A DNA stretch of 31,373 bases from positions 98,232-129,604 of the forward strand of contig NW_014577315.1 of assembly GCF_000485595.1 (NCBI RefSeq), read 5' to 3'. The stretch comes from Priapulus caudatus (lineage: Eukaryota; Priapulida; Priapulimorpha; Priapulimorphida; Priapulidae). Below, piece by piece: positions 1 through 12,519 of the stretch. The notes under the pieces are model-generated. The model was given only the letters and a program-made list of their open reading frames with translations, ran no database searches and was not told the origin of the DNA. Every line of letters begins with the position of its first letter. Positions within the stretch are counted from its first letter, which is position 1. The position numbers and the translations under genes were made by a program.

Positions 1-1
1 T

Positions 2-36
<35 letters not shown>

Positions 37-77
37 TCTCTTCTCTCTCTCTCTTGTCTCTCTCTCTCTCTCTTTCC

Positions 78-117
<40 letters not shown>

Positions 118-531
118 CCTCTCCCTCGCTCTCTTTCTCTTTCGGTCTCCCTCGCTCTCTCTCTCTCTGCCTCGCTCTTCTTCTCTCTCTCTTCTCTTCT
201 CGCCTCTCTTCTCTCCTCTTTCTCTTTCTCTCTCTCTCTCTCTCTCTCCTCGCTCTCTCTCTCTCTCCTCGCTCTCTCTCTCCCTTCTCTCTCTCTTCTC
301 TCTGCTCATTCCTCTCTCTTCTCTCTCTCTCTCTCCTCTCTCTGTCGCTCTCTCTCTCTCTTTCCTCTGCCTCTCTCTCTCTCTCTCTTCTCCTCTCTCT
401 CCTCTCCTCTCTCCCTCGCTCTCTTCTCGTCTCTCTCGTCTCTCTCTTCCCTCGTCGTCTTCTCTCCTCTCTCTCTCTCTCTCTCTCCCTCTCTCTCGTC
501 TCTCTCTCTCTCTTTCTCGCTCTCTCTCTCC
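1..531. repeat. CT-rich microsatellite
   Basis: This stretch is almost pure pyrimidine on the plus strand, mostly CT dinucleotides with scattered G and TT/CC interruptions. It begins at the window edge, so its full length is unknown. The open frame across it encodes only Ser/Leu/Phe runs and is not a gene. Confidence 0.95.
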
Positions 532-3225
532 AGTTTTACTACACCTATACGCCTTAATTAAGCCCAACACTGCCAGACAGGTTTTCTTCTCAATAATATT
601 CTTATATCCTGGATTTAAATTCAGCGAGCCACATAGTCGGCCTGCCCACTATGAATGTCTACGTACTTAGGTATCATGGTAATGAGAAGGTGGCGACTGG
701 AGTGTAAGTAAAAAACACGGTCAAAACAGGTTCGGAACCGAACGCCTGGCGGCCAAACGCCAACGCGTTCACATCTGTGACGAAAAAGCAGTGGTTTCTC
801 TGAAATGGAAACGCGTTAAAAGCTTCGGGGCAAAACAAGGTAAGGGCGCGGTTGTGAAAAATTCAAATGCAAATGAAGAATTTCGAACAAAACATTCCGA
901 TTTAACGCGAGGTGAGCAACGCTCCCAGTCGTTGAAATGTTGCGACCTGCCGATGTAACATTGAACAAGTGTACGCGGGCCCGAAGCTAAGTAAACAAGT
1001 AGCTGCGTGTGCGAACGCACCTCGCGTGGAATATGTATAGATCAGTGAGTGTACGAAGGGGGCTTACTACCTAGCAGAAATAGTCAATAGAAGAGAATAG
1101 AACTATTAGATATAGAATTAACACATATTCTATTTCTACTGGGCACTACATGGACTACATATGCCAGCCTTTGCCTATGATCCGCGCATGCACGGGCCTG
1201 GCAGCTACGGCGCTAGATGCTGACCCCCTTCAATTTTTCACTATAGTGACTAACAAACTAAAGAGCCCACGCACCGGCGCACCAATCATAACGCCAAGCC
1301 AGCCGATTTAATTGAATAAACTACACTGGCAGGGTTTGCCTGCCCTGGCGTTTATCCTACTCAAGCCCAACCATCTGTTGTACGGGGTAAAGATGACACC
1401 CGAATAAAGGGGCGACCCGAACGCTGCTAAGGGCCCAACGGTAACGAGCAGCGTACGTCACATGACATATGTACGACCCGTCCGACGAGGTCACTCCGTT
1501 GCCATTAAATTGAGACGAAAGAGTGGCAGAAATGTGAACGGCAAGATGTCTAGTGACAAGATGGCACAAGATTGCTACGTTCGCCCCCACCACTCCTAGA
1601 TTACGAGTTCGCTACAAGCACAACCCGTTAAGCTGGCGCGTGCATGCGTGGGCGTGTGCATGCGTGTGCGCGTTCATGCGTGCGTGCGTGTATAGATATA
1701 AACTGACAACAGCGCAACATTCCAATAAAATAAATCATATCCCTTCATGCGTGTGGTCATATTACTCATCGAAGAATTTCTCGTGGGTATAGAAGCACAA
1801 GAATGAGAAATTCTCGCAGCAAGTAAACCGCATCTAGCAGTTTAGAATTGTACATTCGTTGGCGTGTCTAAGTTTATGCATACGCGCTAACACAACTTAC
1901 GTAACGATTGCAGTCGCTATGTGCAGACGTACATTGCTTCTGTTTTATCTCAAGCGAGTTTAATAGATACTTTTATAGATATAATGTAAATGTATCAGTG
2001 GGGCGACGGTCTGACGAGGTGCTCTTATTGCACAGCTTTGCATGTGCCGCTCTGCTTCTGGTAAGCACGGTCCGGCTTGTATATTTAAGTGTTGTGTAGG
2101 TACATCTTAGTCCGTTTATCGCCAATTACGACCGTATCTCATTAGAGGCGGCGTATATGTAGTACGGCGAGATGACCGCAGATATACGCGGACGCACAAT
2201 GACCATGCCCGCCGACGTGGTCGAGCAAGCATATAGCCGCATCCCCCCGCTGCGCCCGATGATTGGGCACCTGCTAGGTTGTAACAGGTGAGCTTACGTA
2301 AGGTCACTTGAATCTAACGAGGGCAGGGACACGTCCTAGCGACATGGTGTCCGCTTTTATTAACGGTTTTTATTGCCACTAACCCAGTTTGATAGTTGGT
2401 AAATCATCAGAAGGGAATAGTTCGCGACGGGTGGCTCGCACGTAATGTGCACATGGACGTAGTCAGACTGCCTTAGTCTACGTTAGTTTTCAACTAAGCT
2501 ACGATATCGATATTCAGGAATAACGTCATCGGGTTCGAGGGTTGATATTCGTTGATTTAATTTCGAAATATATCCCAACTTTCTCTAACGAAACAGCTTC
2601 GGCTAGCGGTCTGTTATATTTGTCAAGCTGCATGTGCTGTCAGTTGCCTGAACACGCATTATGATGGTGAGATACTAGCTGATATATATATAACATATCA
2701 TGTGCGTTAAAATAATTAGCAATTGCTATAACTCACCATTTCAATTTTAGACATAGAACCTTTTAATCCAGGCGTCTCGCGCTCAACGCGATACAAACGA
2801 ATTTCCTGCGTACTGAATATTTATATACCTGGTATATGCTAATGCAGGATACTCGTGGTCTGTATAGTCTGTCGAATGCGCTAATTAATACGGTTATTTG
2901 ACTCATAAACAGATGCGATAATATATTACTCTCTATAGTATCAATCAGGGTGGCCCAGGTTGCAAGTGGGTGCAACTAGAAAACGTCAGACTAAGCTCTC
3001 ATCGCACAATAGCTAGCTGTCGGCACAGCAGGAAGCAAATACCGCTCAAGCTACCGGGAGACACGTTGCCGGTCCACGCCCGTAATACAAACGTGCAGCT
3101 TTGAACCCGCGCATGCGAATGTCAGTTTAACTCATTTACCTGCCTCACCGAGTGGAGCCACCACGCGTCGCAGGTGGAGCGCTCGTTAATTAATATGGTA
3201 TCTTATTGTGATGATGTTGCGCGTC
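532..3225. other. Gene-free stretch, no recognised feature
   Basis: No open frame here exceeds about 85 codons and none shows a family motif. Only a short GT/GCGT-rich patch around 1637-1690 and small AT runs stand out. I see no tRNA, rRNA or transposon hallmark. It is probably intergenic. Confidence 0.6.
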
Positions 3226-3445
3226 GACACGCACGCACGCACGCACGCACGCACGCATGCACACACACACGCGCATTCAGGTTCAGACGCACGCGCAAAT
3301 ATACACACGCACAGGCACACACACGCGCTCATACACATACACACACGCACATACACACACGCAGCCGAACACACACACAAATACACACGCAGATACGCGT
3401 ACGCACGCGCGCACGCACGGACAGACGCGCGCGCGCACATGGACA
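3226..3445. repeat. CA/CG-rich (ACGC, AC) microsatellite
   Basis: An array of ACGC tetramers passes into impure AC/ACGC dinucleotide repeats and ends near GCGCGCGCAC. All overlapping open frames encode only His/Thr/Ala/Arg or Cys/Val periodic runs. Confidence 0.9.
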
Positions 3446-5890
3446 ACGAAGAAATACGATGCGACATGGTCGAATGAATTTACACAATTTACACAATTTA
3501 CTCTCAGGACTCAGGTAATAAGATAAGCGGAGGGGGTGCTTGCACGCACTCGCGCATGATGACACTCCAGGTGATAACTTTGGTGTAGTGACTCATCAGT
3601 CCAGGTAACCAACTCACATCCTCGAGCGATGCACACGAAATCACGTGTTATAAGAAAAGAGTAAAAATGGGTGCGTCTGCTTCCGCGCTGGCGAGGTTTC
3701 ATCGCATCGGAACGTATAGGCTGTGCGCCGCCCACGCTGCGCGTAATCTACTTTAAAACTCTCGTATCTGTCTGAGACGAGACAGCATGCCATCGGCGAT
3801 TTTTCTTAAATTAATTATTATTCTAAAGTAATACGATCGGCAAGTGTAATACCAGGAGCTCGGGTAGCTTACGTGCGTAACGGAATGAATCATCTTGACC
3901 TAATAGCTATCTCTATATAAATTACCACTACAGTAGCAATTATAACAATGGTCGATTCGAGTGTATATAGTGTATCGCTTGCGGTAAGTAAATAGAATAT
4001 CATGCAGCACTAGCCTATTGTCATTGAGCCCCAGGTACACGTGTCTAACTGGCTATGAGGCTCAGCCTATTACAGTGCAAGGCCTATTTTGTGTGAGATG
4101 TATTAACCCACGTGCGCTTCAAGTCAGCTTATTGAATTCGATATTCCAGGAAAGTACATAAAGAAAGTAAGGTGGTATGAAATCAACTAAATCGAAGAAC
4201 CAGTCAGTGTCTGTCAGTAACATCTCTTCACCACGAAGATCAGTTGCACCAATTTATTCAAAATGGCTACGATATAGACGTTACGTCATGCATCGTGATA
4301 CCAGCGGGAATGTTACCACATCTTTTTTTCGTCACAGGATATTCATACTAAGAGATGAAGTAAACTGTTTTCCACAGCAAAACCCAAACACAATACCGAT
4401 CGTAGTAACGAAAAAACATGCAAGCCGTATACAGTGCGTACACACAAGTCACAGTGACATGCACAATCGCACGTGATCACCACGAGGCACGAGCGGCATA
4501 AGCATACCTCTACTGGAGATTTTGGCGCTAGCGTTGCTAAGCCAACCACTGGGACACAATGGCCAGCCGAGTAGCAACTTATGAGTAACCTACCAATTTA
4601 ATTTTACGACTCACTGCGCGAATATAGTGTGCAGGGCGCGTTCCAGCGTTATTCGGTAACTAGAAAAGGTGTTAGTCACACGTACGTGGTGAATTTGGTA
4701 AATTAAATCGTTTATTAATAGCGCCCAAGCGCGGATAACGCATTCTCTAGTGAGATGTTCAAAGAGGATATTTATGGACATACGAGTGTTGAGCTATTAC
4801 CTATACACTACTAGATTTTACGTTAACACCCCTGCAGGTTCAACCCTTCCATCATCCCGTGTCATCTGCGTCACTGTGAAAGCACCGAACCTGAGCCAGA
4901 TATACCTAGGAATACCTGATGAATACGCGACTGAATAAATTGTAGTTGTAAAATAATTAGTTGTAGTTCGGGATCGTATAATAAATAGTATATTGTAGCA
5001 GATCGTTTGCACGTATAGGGTTCGTAATTGAATATATTTGCTGATTCCTCATCGAGAATGCTCACGCTATTAGAAAAGAGATTTCGAGCATTTTGATTAT
5101 GCGTGCACATACTAGACGGAGGATCGCCGTGCCTGCGGCTATACGTCGCTCATTCATCGTGATAATGGTACCGACACGACGTCACGCCGTGCCAAGGTAA
5201 ATGCACTCGTCCTTGAGACGCTGCCAACCAACCACGCGCAGCACGCAATATTGTATATCAGCGCCACCTATAGTATAATATGTGAAAATACGTAATAATG
5301 TAGAGAATATATAGGGCCTATATCTGTAGGGTTTCTAACACGCGTGGGAGATCGCATACCATATATATATATCGCTAATGGCACCCAGAAGTATAGCCAG
5401 CTTGTTTTCCAATCAGTCTATCTGGAATATGGTACGTAACCAATCTAGCATGTTCTCGAGAGCAAGCGCATCTATCATTGAGATCAGTGTCTATACGAAT
5501 CACGTCACGCGTTTACCGGTAGTATAGTGTGGTACATACGTACGTACATGTGTACATATGTGGCGTATGCTGTCAGATAATGACGTCAACTTATTTGGGC
5601 CTTTTAGTTCAGAAATCATAATAGAAGTGCCGATTATAACACGCGAAATATCAGATTTTTAATAGCGAAAGTTGACTGCAGAATTTTCCTTAATGGTATA
5701 TTGTATTTTATAGTCAATAACCTAATTCATATTCGTTGACCTTGACCCGTTTTCATTAAACTCCTATCTACTGTATTAGAACAATTAATAGGGTTTCTAA
5801 ATCACGCATTCAACGTTGACAAAAGTCTCGGCCTGAGTTTGGTATATCTTATCGTATCGTAGCTTCTGATGTGGTCTCACACCCACGAAC
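3446..5890. other. Gene-free stretch downstream of the chitin synthase gene
   Basis: The longest open frames are under 100 codons (for example plus 4177-4476) and have no recognisable domain, no good splice context and ordinary AT-rich composition. A short AT run lies near 5360. The distal 3' UTR of the chitin synthase may occupy the right-hand few hundred bases. Confidence 0.55.
5658..5663 (-). promoter_or_regulatory. Possible polyadenylation signal of chitin synthase
   Basis: The minus strand reads ATTAAA, a common variant poly(A) signal, about 308 bases past the chitin synthase stop codon. I saw no canonical AATAAA on this strand between the stop and this point. A hexamer like this occurs often by chance. 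Confidence 0.2.
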
Positions 5891-5932
5891 CGCCGGGACG
5901 CGAATTTTCGCCGCCGGGACGCGAAAATTCGC
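5891..5932. repeat. Two tandem 21-bp GC-rich units with mutually complementary cores
   Basis: Two adjacent 21-base units share CGCCGGGACGCGAA at the left and TCGC at the right. Their cores, GCGAATTTTCGC and GCGAAAATTCGC, are exact reverse complements of each other. The block starts about 38 bases downstream of the chitin synthase stop codon, so it probably lies in that transcript's 3' UTR. Confidence 0.8.
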
Positions 5933-5970
5933 CGCCGGAACAGCGTTCACCACATACCGTTACTTATTGT

Positions 5971-6606
5971 TTAGGATTTATCACCACTCTTGCTCGACAC
6001 TCTCCGCCAGATGGCGTCCGCTGTCTCGTCTCGCTTCGATCGTCGTCTCTTGTCGGGAAGCTTCGCTGCGCCGATTCCGCGGCCGCTCTTCGACAGATTT
6101 CGAGCTCTATCCAGAAACACCTGCTCGTAGCAGGTCGGGGACTCTCCCGCAGGCGACTCGTACCTGCTCCTCCTCCTGCTGCTGCTGCTGCCTCCCGTAT
6201 CTAAGATGGCGTCCGCTGAAATCCGAGCCTCGCTTTCGTCCGGCCACATGCCCGTGGAAAGATCCTGTAGGGCGTCGGCGTAAACCACCCCGTTCTCCGT
6301 GAGATCGTCGTCGGCGGACGGCCGACGGTCGGCTGTCGGGAAGATGGTCGTCGTCGCCATGACGTGCATGAACGTGCCGACGCGGTGGTAGACCATGCCG
6401 AACGTCTGCAAGACGAGAATTCCGACGAAGAAGAGGGCGAAGACGGCCGTCACGATGCTGAATTCGACGTCGTCGTCGGAGAACGGCCACGCGACTTCGA
6501 AGCCCGGGTTGATGTCGACGAAGAAGAGGAAGGTGATGAAGAGCAGGTTGAGGCCGAGCACGGCCGCCGAGCCCAGGTTACGCACGCGTCGCAGCTCCCG
6601 CTTCAG
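5971..6606 (-). CDS. CHS: Chitin synthase exon 19 (C-terminal membrane spans, stop)
   Basis: Encodes residues 1207-1417 and the stop codon. LKRELRRVRNLG precedes two long hydrophobic spans (AAVLGLNLLFITFLFFVD; FSIVTAVFALFFVGILVL), then the family's FGMVYHRVGTFMHVMATT-type segment. A Ser/Arg-rich cytosolic tail with a short Ser run follows. It is relatively GC-rich. Confidence 0.93.
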   Translation of the reverse strand: MKRELRRVRNLGSAAVLGLNLLFITFLFFVDINPGFEVAWPFSDDDVEFSIVTAVFALFFVGILVLQTFGMVYHRVGTFMHVMATTTIFPTADRRPSADDDLTENGVVYADALQDLSTGMWPDESEARISADAILDTGGSSSSRRRSRYESPAGESPTCYEQVFLDRARNLSKSGRGIGAAKLPDKRRRSKRDETADAIWRRVSSKSGDKS

Positions 6607-9600
6607 CTACAGGCGAGGCGAGATCACGGGAGGTTAATTAATGATTAGCGGAAATAATTTGGCAGATTAATTGCGTAGTTTAATTAGTAGTTACTTGGTT
6701 TGTTCGTGGGTATTCTGCGCACGCACACGGAGGATCTCACACACACACACGCTCACATGTGTAGGCGCGCACGCATACTCACGCATGAGCGCTCACGTAC
6801 ACGCAGGCACACGTATGAGCGCACACGCATGCACACGCTCACACGTATAGGCTCGCATGCACACTCAAGCATGAGCGCTCATGTACACGCACGCACGCAC
6901 GCGTAAGAAAGCACACGCGCGCACACGTATGAGAGCACACGCTCACGAGTAGACACGTTTGCAAAAAACGGACATAAGCCCGCAAGACACGCATGTAGAC
7001 AAGCATACACGTACATGCGCGTCGAAAAACACTACTAACACACGCATGTTCATGCACACACGCATATAGTTTTGCACTAAACTATTTTATTACGCGAAAC
7101 TTGATCTGTTACCTTCGCTACTTGCTCTTTATCTTCCTCTCGCGGCGCTAGGTGGCGCTGAAGCAGAAGCTTCCAATATGCGACCTCATGTTTAGAAGCC
7201 AACCGCAATCGCGCACCTTCCAGCTTCGGGTGGTCTAGCCAATAAGGATTCACCAGCAAATGGCGTACCTCTACAATAAGACAAATAAAAACACTGTACT
7301 GCCTAATAAGGTATTGACTTCCCTTTTCATAATTAAAGACCGCGGGGAACTTATGTGATGATTGCCCGAGTCAATGGTCCCCTGAGATGTGTAACGATTT
7401 GAATGGTGGTTAGGACATACTCTTTTACATTTCAACTTCGGTGCAATTACCGTCGATAACTCACTTGCAACTATCGCCGTCGGTTTAGGTTCACGTATAG
7501 CCATTTCGTATTCTTCCCTAGCCGCAGAGGCATCCTTATTGTATATCTTCGTTTCCTTCTTTGGTACCTCCGTTTCCACGTTGACGTCGCCCAGTACCTT
7601 TTCTTCTTCCTCGTCTGAAATCTTGGGCATATCGAGCTTCTCCATCAAACAACTCACTCGGTCGGTGAATTTATCCATCCGTTCCTTGATCTCGACTTCT
7701 TGTAAGACGTCGCTGCGGCATAGAGATAGGTAAACTGTATACAACGGGATAATGTACCGGCTGTTTATACATCATTTTTATCAGTTAATAATTCTTTATA
7801 GGTAAAGACGCGTGCCCGGGGCACCACCCGAAAATATTGGTTGAATACGGAAATTTCCGTGGACAGTATTGTCTCTATCAAAGGGTAACGGACATAGCAG
7901 GAGAGTGGTAACCAATAGTACGGCAGAAGAGTAGCAGCACCGCATACCTATCTGTAGTTTTGTATAAGCAGCACATCCAGTGAAAGTAGTCATTGAAACT
8001 CATGGACACGACCGCGGCAGTCTTGGCGTAAATTCCTGTAGTGGAAGCCACTGCGGTTTCCGGCTGGTCTTTCACATCTAACGGATAATCATGTGAGGTT
8101 AATAAACCTTAGCAGCCACCTACTCTCAAACCATACGAATCTATCAACAATGCTTCATGTAACCAGAGGATATGCGATACTAGCACGTCGTAAGATGTTA
8201 TAGTAGTATATGTTCACGGTGTTTCAACTGGGAGCTCGCGGAAACGCGCCCTCTGATGAGAGTGCAAATTTAGGCATTGCAGTGGAATTCAGAAAACGCG
8301 ACCATATAACGCTGCAGCCGTACTATTTTGCTTCGCGTAACAATTATCATGCGCCTAGTGCTCTGGAGATTGCTTTCGGAAACTTGTGTTTGAAAGAGGG
8401 GTTGTCTCTGTGACACATACAAGCGATCTAAATAAAAATTAAAGTTCAGAAACGACTTTCTCCTCCCACAGTCCGTTGCTCTTTTCGTCATTCGCCATTC
8501 TTTCCCATCTGCTTCCCGTTTTTCCTCTCTTCCATCTACCCCTCTCTGCCCCAACCTCGCTCTCCATCCTCACTCTTTCTACCTTTTTTCGTTTCTTTCT
8601 ACCCTCTCTGCCTTTCTCATTGTGGAAATACTGCATTCATCACTAAGCAAGATCGCTATTTGTAATCATGTATAATACAGCAAGGAAACTTTTGTCAATG
8701 TCACCTTCTTTGGCGCCTTTCTTTTCTGCCATATCGAGTTCCAATTCTTCTTTCTTTTCTGCATCTGTCTGTTTCTTCTCTCGTGTGCCCCATTTAACAT
8801 CGTGTAGGTTTGCACCAGTGTATATGTAGAGTAGTACGAACATCGTAGGTATTGTCAGCCAATACCACACCTACAGAAATGCATCACGTGTGTTAAAAGA
8901 AAATCAACACAGAGATGATCATGTTTCAAGAACCTGGGCTAATGTAGCAGAATGAAACGAATTAATAGCATGCATAACAATATATTTACCGACAGACACG
9001 ATATACGTACTGAAATCAACTTTCCATGAATGATAAACTTGCGGAAGTATGTTTACAAAATCCCAGATATGATATCGTTAAATTTTTAGCCAGATCGCTT
9101 ATCGTATAATGTTTAAATTCACACACATTTTAAATTTATTGAGCAGGCAGAAATAAGACGAATGAATGCTTAATAGTTGTGATTACAATTCTATATACGA
9201 GCGTCGTAAGGATGATTTCAGATTGAGATAGCCCTGAACAAAACATATACAGCGTATAATTATATGCATAGGTATTCATCATAGCTGCTCACAGAATGTG
9301 TTAGTTATACTGTGCTATATTTCACCCACAATATTGTAGGCCTATCCACCAACACGGGTAAAATATGGCTATATTGAACAACTTTGTACAGTAAGCTCTT
9401 CCAATACCGACCACCATTTGGACCGTCTATTTAGTTATGTTTTTTGTGAAAGTTCGGTTTATAGGAGGCATCTTACATGTCTCAGATGACATTGGAAATA
9501 ATCTTCCGGTTCAACGTAAGGTTCGGGTTTGAGGGCGTTCGGAATTCGGAGGGTTGACTGTGCTAAATTAGCGATTGCTTACGAACTGGGCGAGGCACCA

Positions 9601-12352
9601 TGCCTCGTTAGGATGAAATATCCCACCCACGATAAACGGTACAAAGACAGCTCCCATCAAATAATGAATGGGCGTAACCTCCGAGGCAACGCACATCTGC
9701 GCAATCAGTCCAATGGCAACGATCAACATTATAATGCCGTAAAAGATCGTGAGGAGGGCGACCATTTTCAGCTGAAAGAAACGGAAATCTTCATTTAGTT
9801 TGTCGATGACGTTAACAACGCTCTAGCAAAATCATATAATGATGTCTAATCCTATTTAAATTTATCGTGGGTAACGGTGGGGCGGGTTGAGCCAGGCGAG
9901 ATGTAGTCCGTCAATGAGGTCAAGCGTGAAACACGGGAGACAAATTAATCGGATATACCTGTACTTCTTTACTGTACTTCAATGAGATAATTATGTGAAT
10001 GACCACGGGTAGTGTAACGAACACCACCGACCTCCAGAGCCCGTATTGCGCGTCATCAAACTGCAACAACGAGAGTAAAACGGTCAGTCTCCATAATTTG
10101 TAAACGGCAGAACGTTATGGGAAAACGCACGCGCGCACACGCACACGCATCCGCGTATTATAACCGTACAGTCAAACCAGTATAATACCCGCTCAAGGGT
10201 AACCCAGAAGTGTCATTTATAGACAGCCAAGTCTCCGTTCTATAGGCGTGATTTAACTATACACGACCTAACCTGTATATAAGGATGAAAGTGTCAATGA
10301 CACTATAGCTCTTCTTGGGTGTGATAGAAGAGTGAGGTGATATTTAAAATTTGGTAAGTGTTTCATTTATGACGGACCGAAATGTGATCAAATGTTCTTA
10401 TTCCCTGTTTTATACTAATAGAAATTTCACTGTTATGTTTCAGGGAATTAGTTTTGATAAATGTTTCAGATCTGAAAGTCTGAAATCTGGGCGATAGATG
10501 GCAATCGGTCAAAAGGTTCTTGAGTTATCGTTGACCGTAGGCAGACACTGAAATGCATATAAAATTGCCAAAATCTTCATAATTTGCATAATTTAAAAAA
10601 AATATTGGGACATAGTTTTGAGGCCAGTCCTTATTCATTCACATGCCAAAAATGAGCAAAATCTGTTAAACCTGAACTGACTTATGGCCATTTCCATTTT
10701 TGCCAAATGTGCCAAATGTGCCAAATTTGCCAAATGCTCTGTGCTCGAATGTAGGTCGACTGGCGTGCTCCAAAATATGACGTTCAAATCTCTCCCATAG
10801 GAGTAACAACTGTATGCAATTTGAAACATGTGGGTCAAACGGTTCTCAAGTTATCGTTGACCGTAGCCAAATGTTGACGGACGGCTGGACGGACGGACGG
10901 ACGGACGGACGGACGGACGGACGGACGGACGGACGGACGGACGGACGGACGGACTGACGACGGACAACGCCCCATGGCAATAGCTCATCTTGACGATGTC
11001 AATGTGAGCTAATAACTCAATAGATACACACAAAGTCCTTTCTAGACACGCGTATACGTTCTATAGAGCGGGTGTGAAAACGCTTGCACATAATCACCTC
11101 CTATTCGCAGTCAGACGACATAACAGAGAATTACATACTGAATGTATTGCCTCCTCACATGCAGTGACCAGGAAACAGATGATGACCGAAGGGGCGACGA
11201 GACCAGCGCAGAAGATGACGGCTTGGTATGCAATGTATAGCCACGAGAAGGTATCGTTGTATCGCACAAACAATCTGCCAGCTGTGGAGAGAGCGACGAG
11301 AGGAGACGTTCGCGTCAAAAACGTTTCCGGCGAAAATGCTACTCAATGATACATAGACGAAATTGCACAAATGTTGTGTTACATGTTTGTTTTTGTATTA
11401 TGTTTATCAACCAATTTACATTTGCGATCGCGTTAAAATTGTATTGGGTTATGCAGATTTTATGTATAGAAACGTTACATATCTTACATGGGAAACGTCC
11501 GTACATATTTGCGTAGTACTTATTAAATATTAATAATAAACGACTCGCCAACGCTTGAATTGCATCGAATTATTCATGAATCGCATGTTTTCCGCACGTT
11601 TCAGACTCCCACGCGGCATCTATGCTTGGCGCGTCTCACCGAAAATCAGATCGAGGTTGTTAGCCAGGGTCGACGATATCCAGCGACATCGCTGGTTGAA
11701 GAATTCCGCAAGATTCTCGGGTGAGTAGGTCATCGCGTCTGCGGCTGCGCAGTACTCCACGCGATAACCCTCGTGTAGCAGCAGAGTGCACAGCCAGCGG
11801 TCCTCCCCTGGTGGCAGACAATAACAACAACACCGCGCATCATGTCGAATGTCGTACTAGTATACGGGTGCTAATATACGCGCGGCTATCGAGAAAGTAT
11901 CACATAATTATTATACAACACCATCGTTGCGTTGTTTACACTTTTGTTTGCTCGGTTTTCCTATTGCATTTTGTAGTTGGTAATTGCATGGCCCGACGTA
12001 TGCTACGTCACTCGGGTATACATGGGTTCTAGCAAGAGCGTATTAAGTATGCGTTAAGTTCTAGCAAGAGCATACTTAATACGCTCTTGGTTCTAGTGAT
12101 ATGCCACCTTGGTCAGATTGAAAGTGAGCCTTCGCTGTTCGGGCGATCTTGCTGTACTTCCCCATCACGTTGGGACACATAAGCGCCCTTGCGCGGAACA
12201 AGCTGAAGCAGCCAGGGCTGCAGAGCACGCATCCCAGTACGTGCTCGGTTGCCTTCTGGAACCAATGTCCGATCGCGTACTCGAACTGTTGGTACCATAC
12301 CATCGGTCCTATATAGACGAATATGAATTCACTTAAATCCAGCACACATTGA

Positions 12353-12409
<57 letters not shown>

Positions 12410-12467
12410 CAATATTATTATCATCATCATTATTATTGTTTCTTGCTGTTGTTGTTGTTGTTGATGA

Positions 12468-12519
<52 letters not shown>

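Noticed and set aside
54-557. 167-codon open frame
   Set aside because: It is the translation of a CT microsatellite (Ser/Leu/Phe runs) and has no domain.
4177-4476. 99-codon open frame in the left intergenic region
   Set aside because: No motif, ordinary composition and no flanking gene signals.
5869-6302. Plus-strand open frames of 111 and 143 codons
   Set aside because: They overlap the last chitin synthase exon antisense and are shadows of its coding sequence.
11139-11165. Strong-looking GTGAGG donor (GT at 11158) for chitin synthase exon 12
   Set aside because: Joining it to exon 13 gives a stop codon at once. The TCA|GTATGT donor at 11139 keeps the frame.
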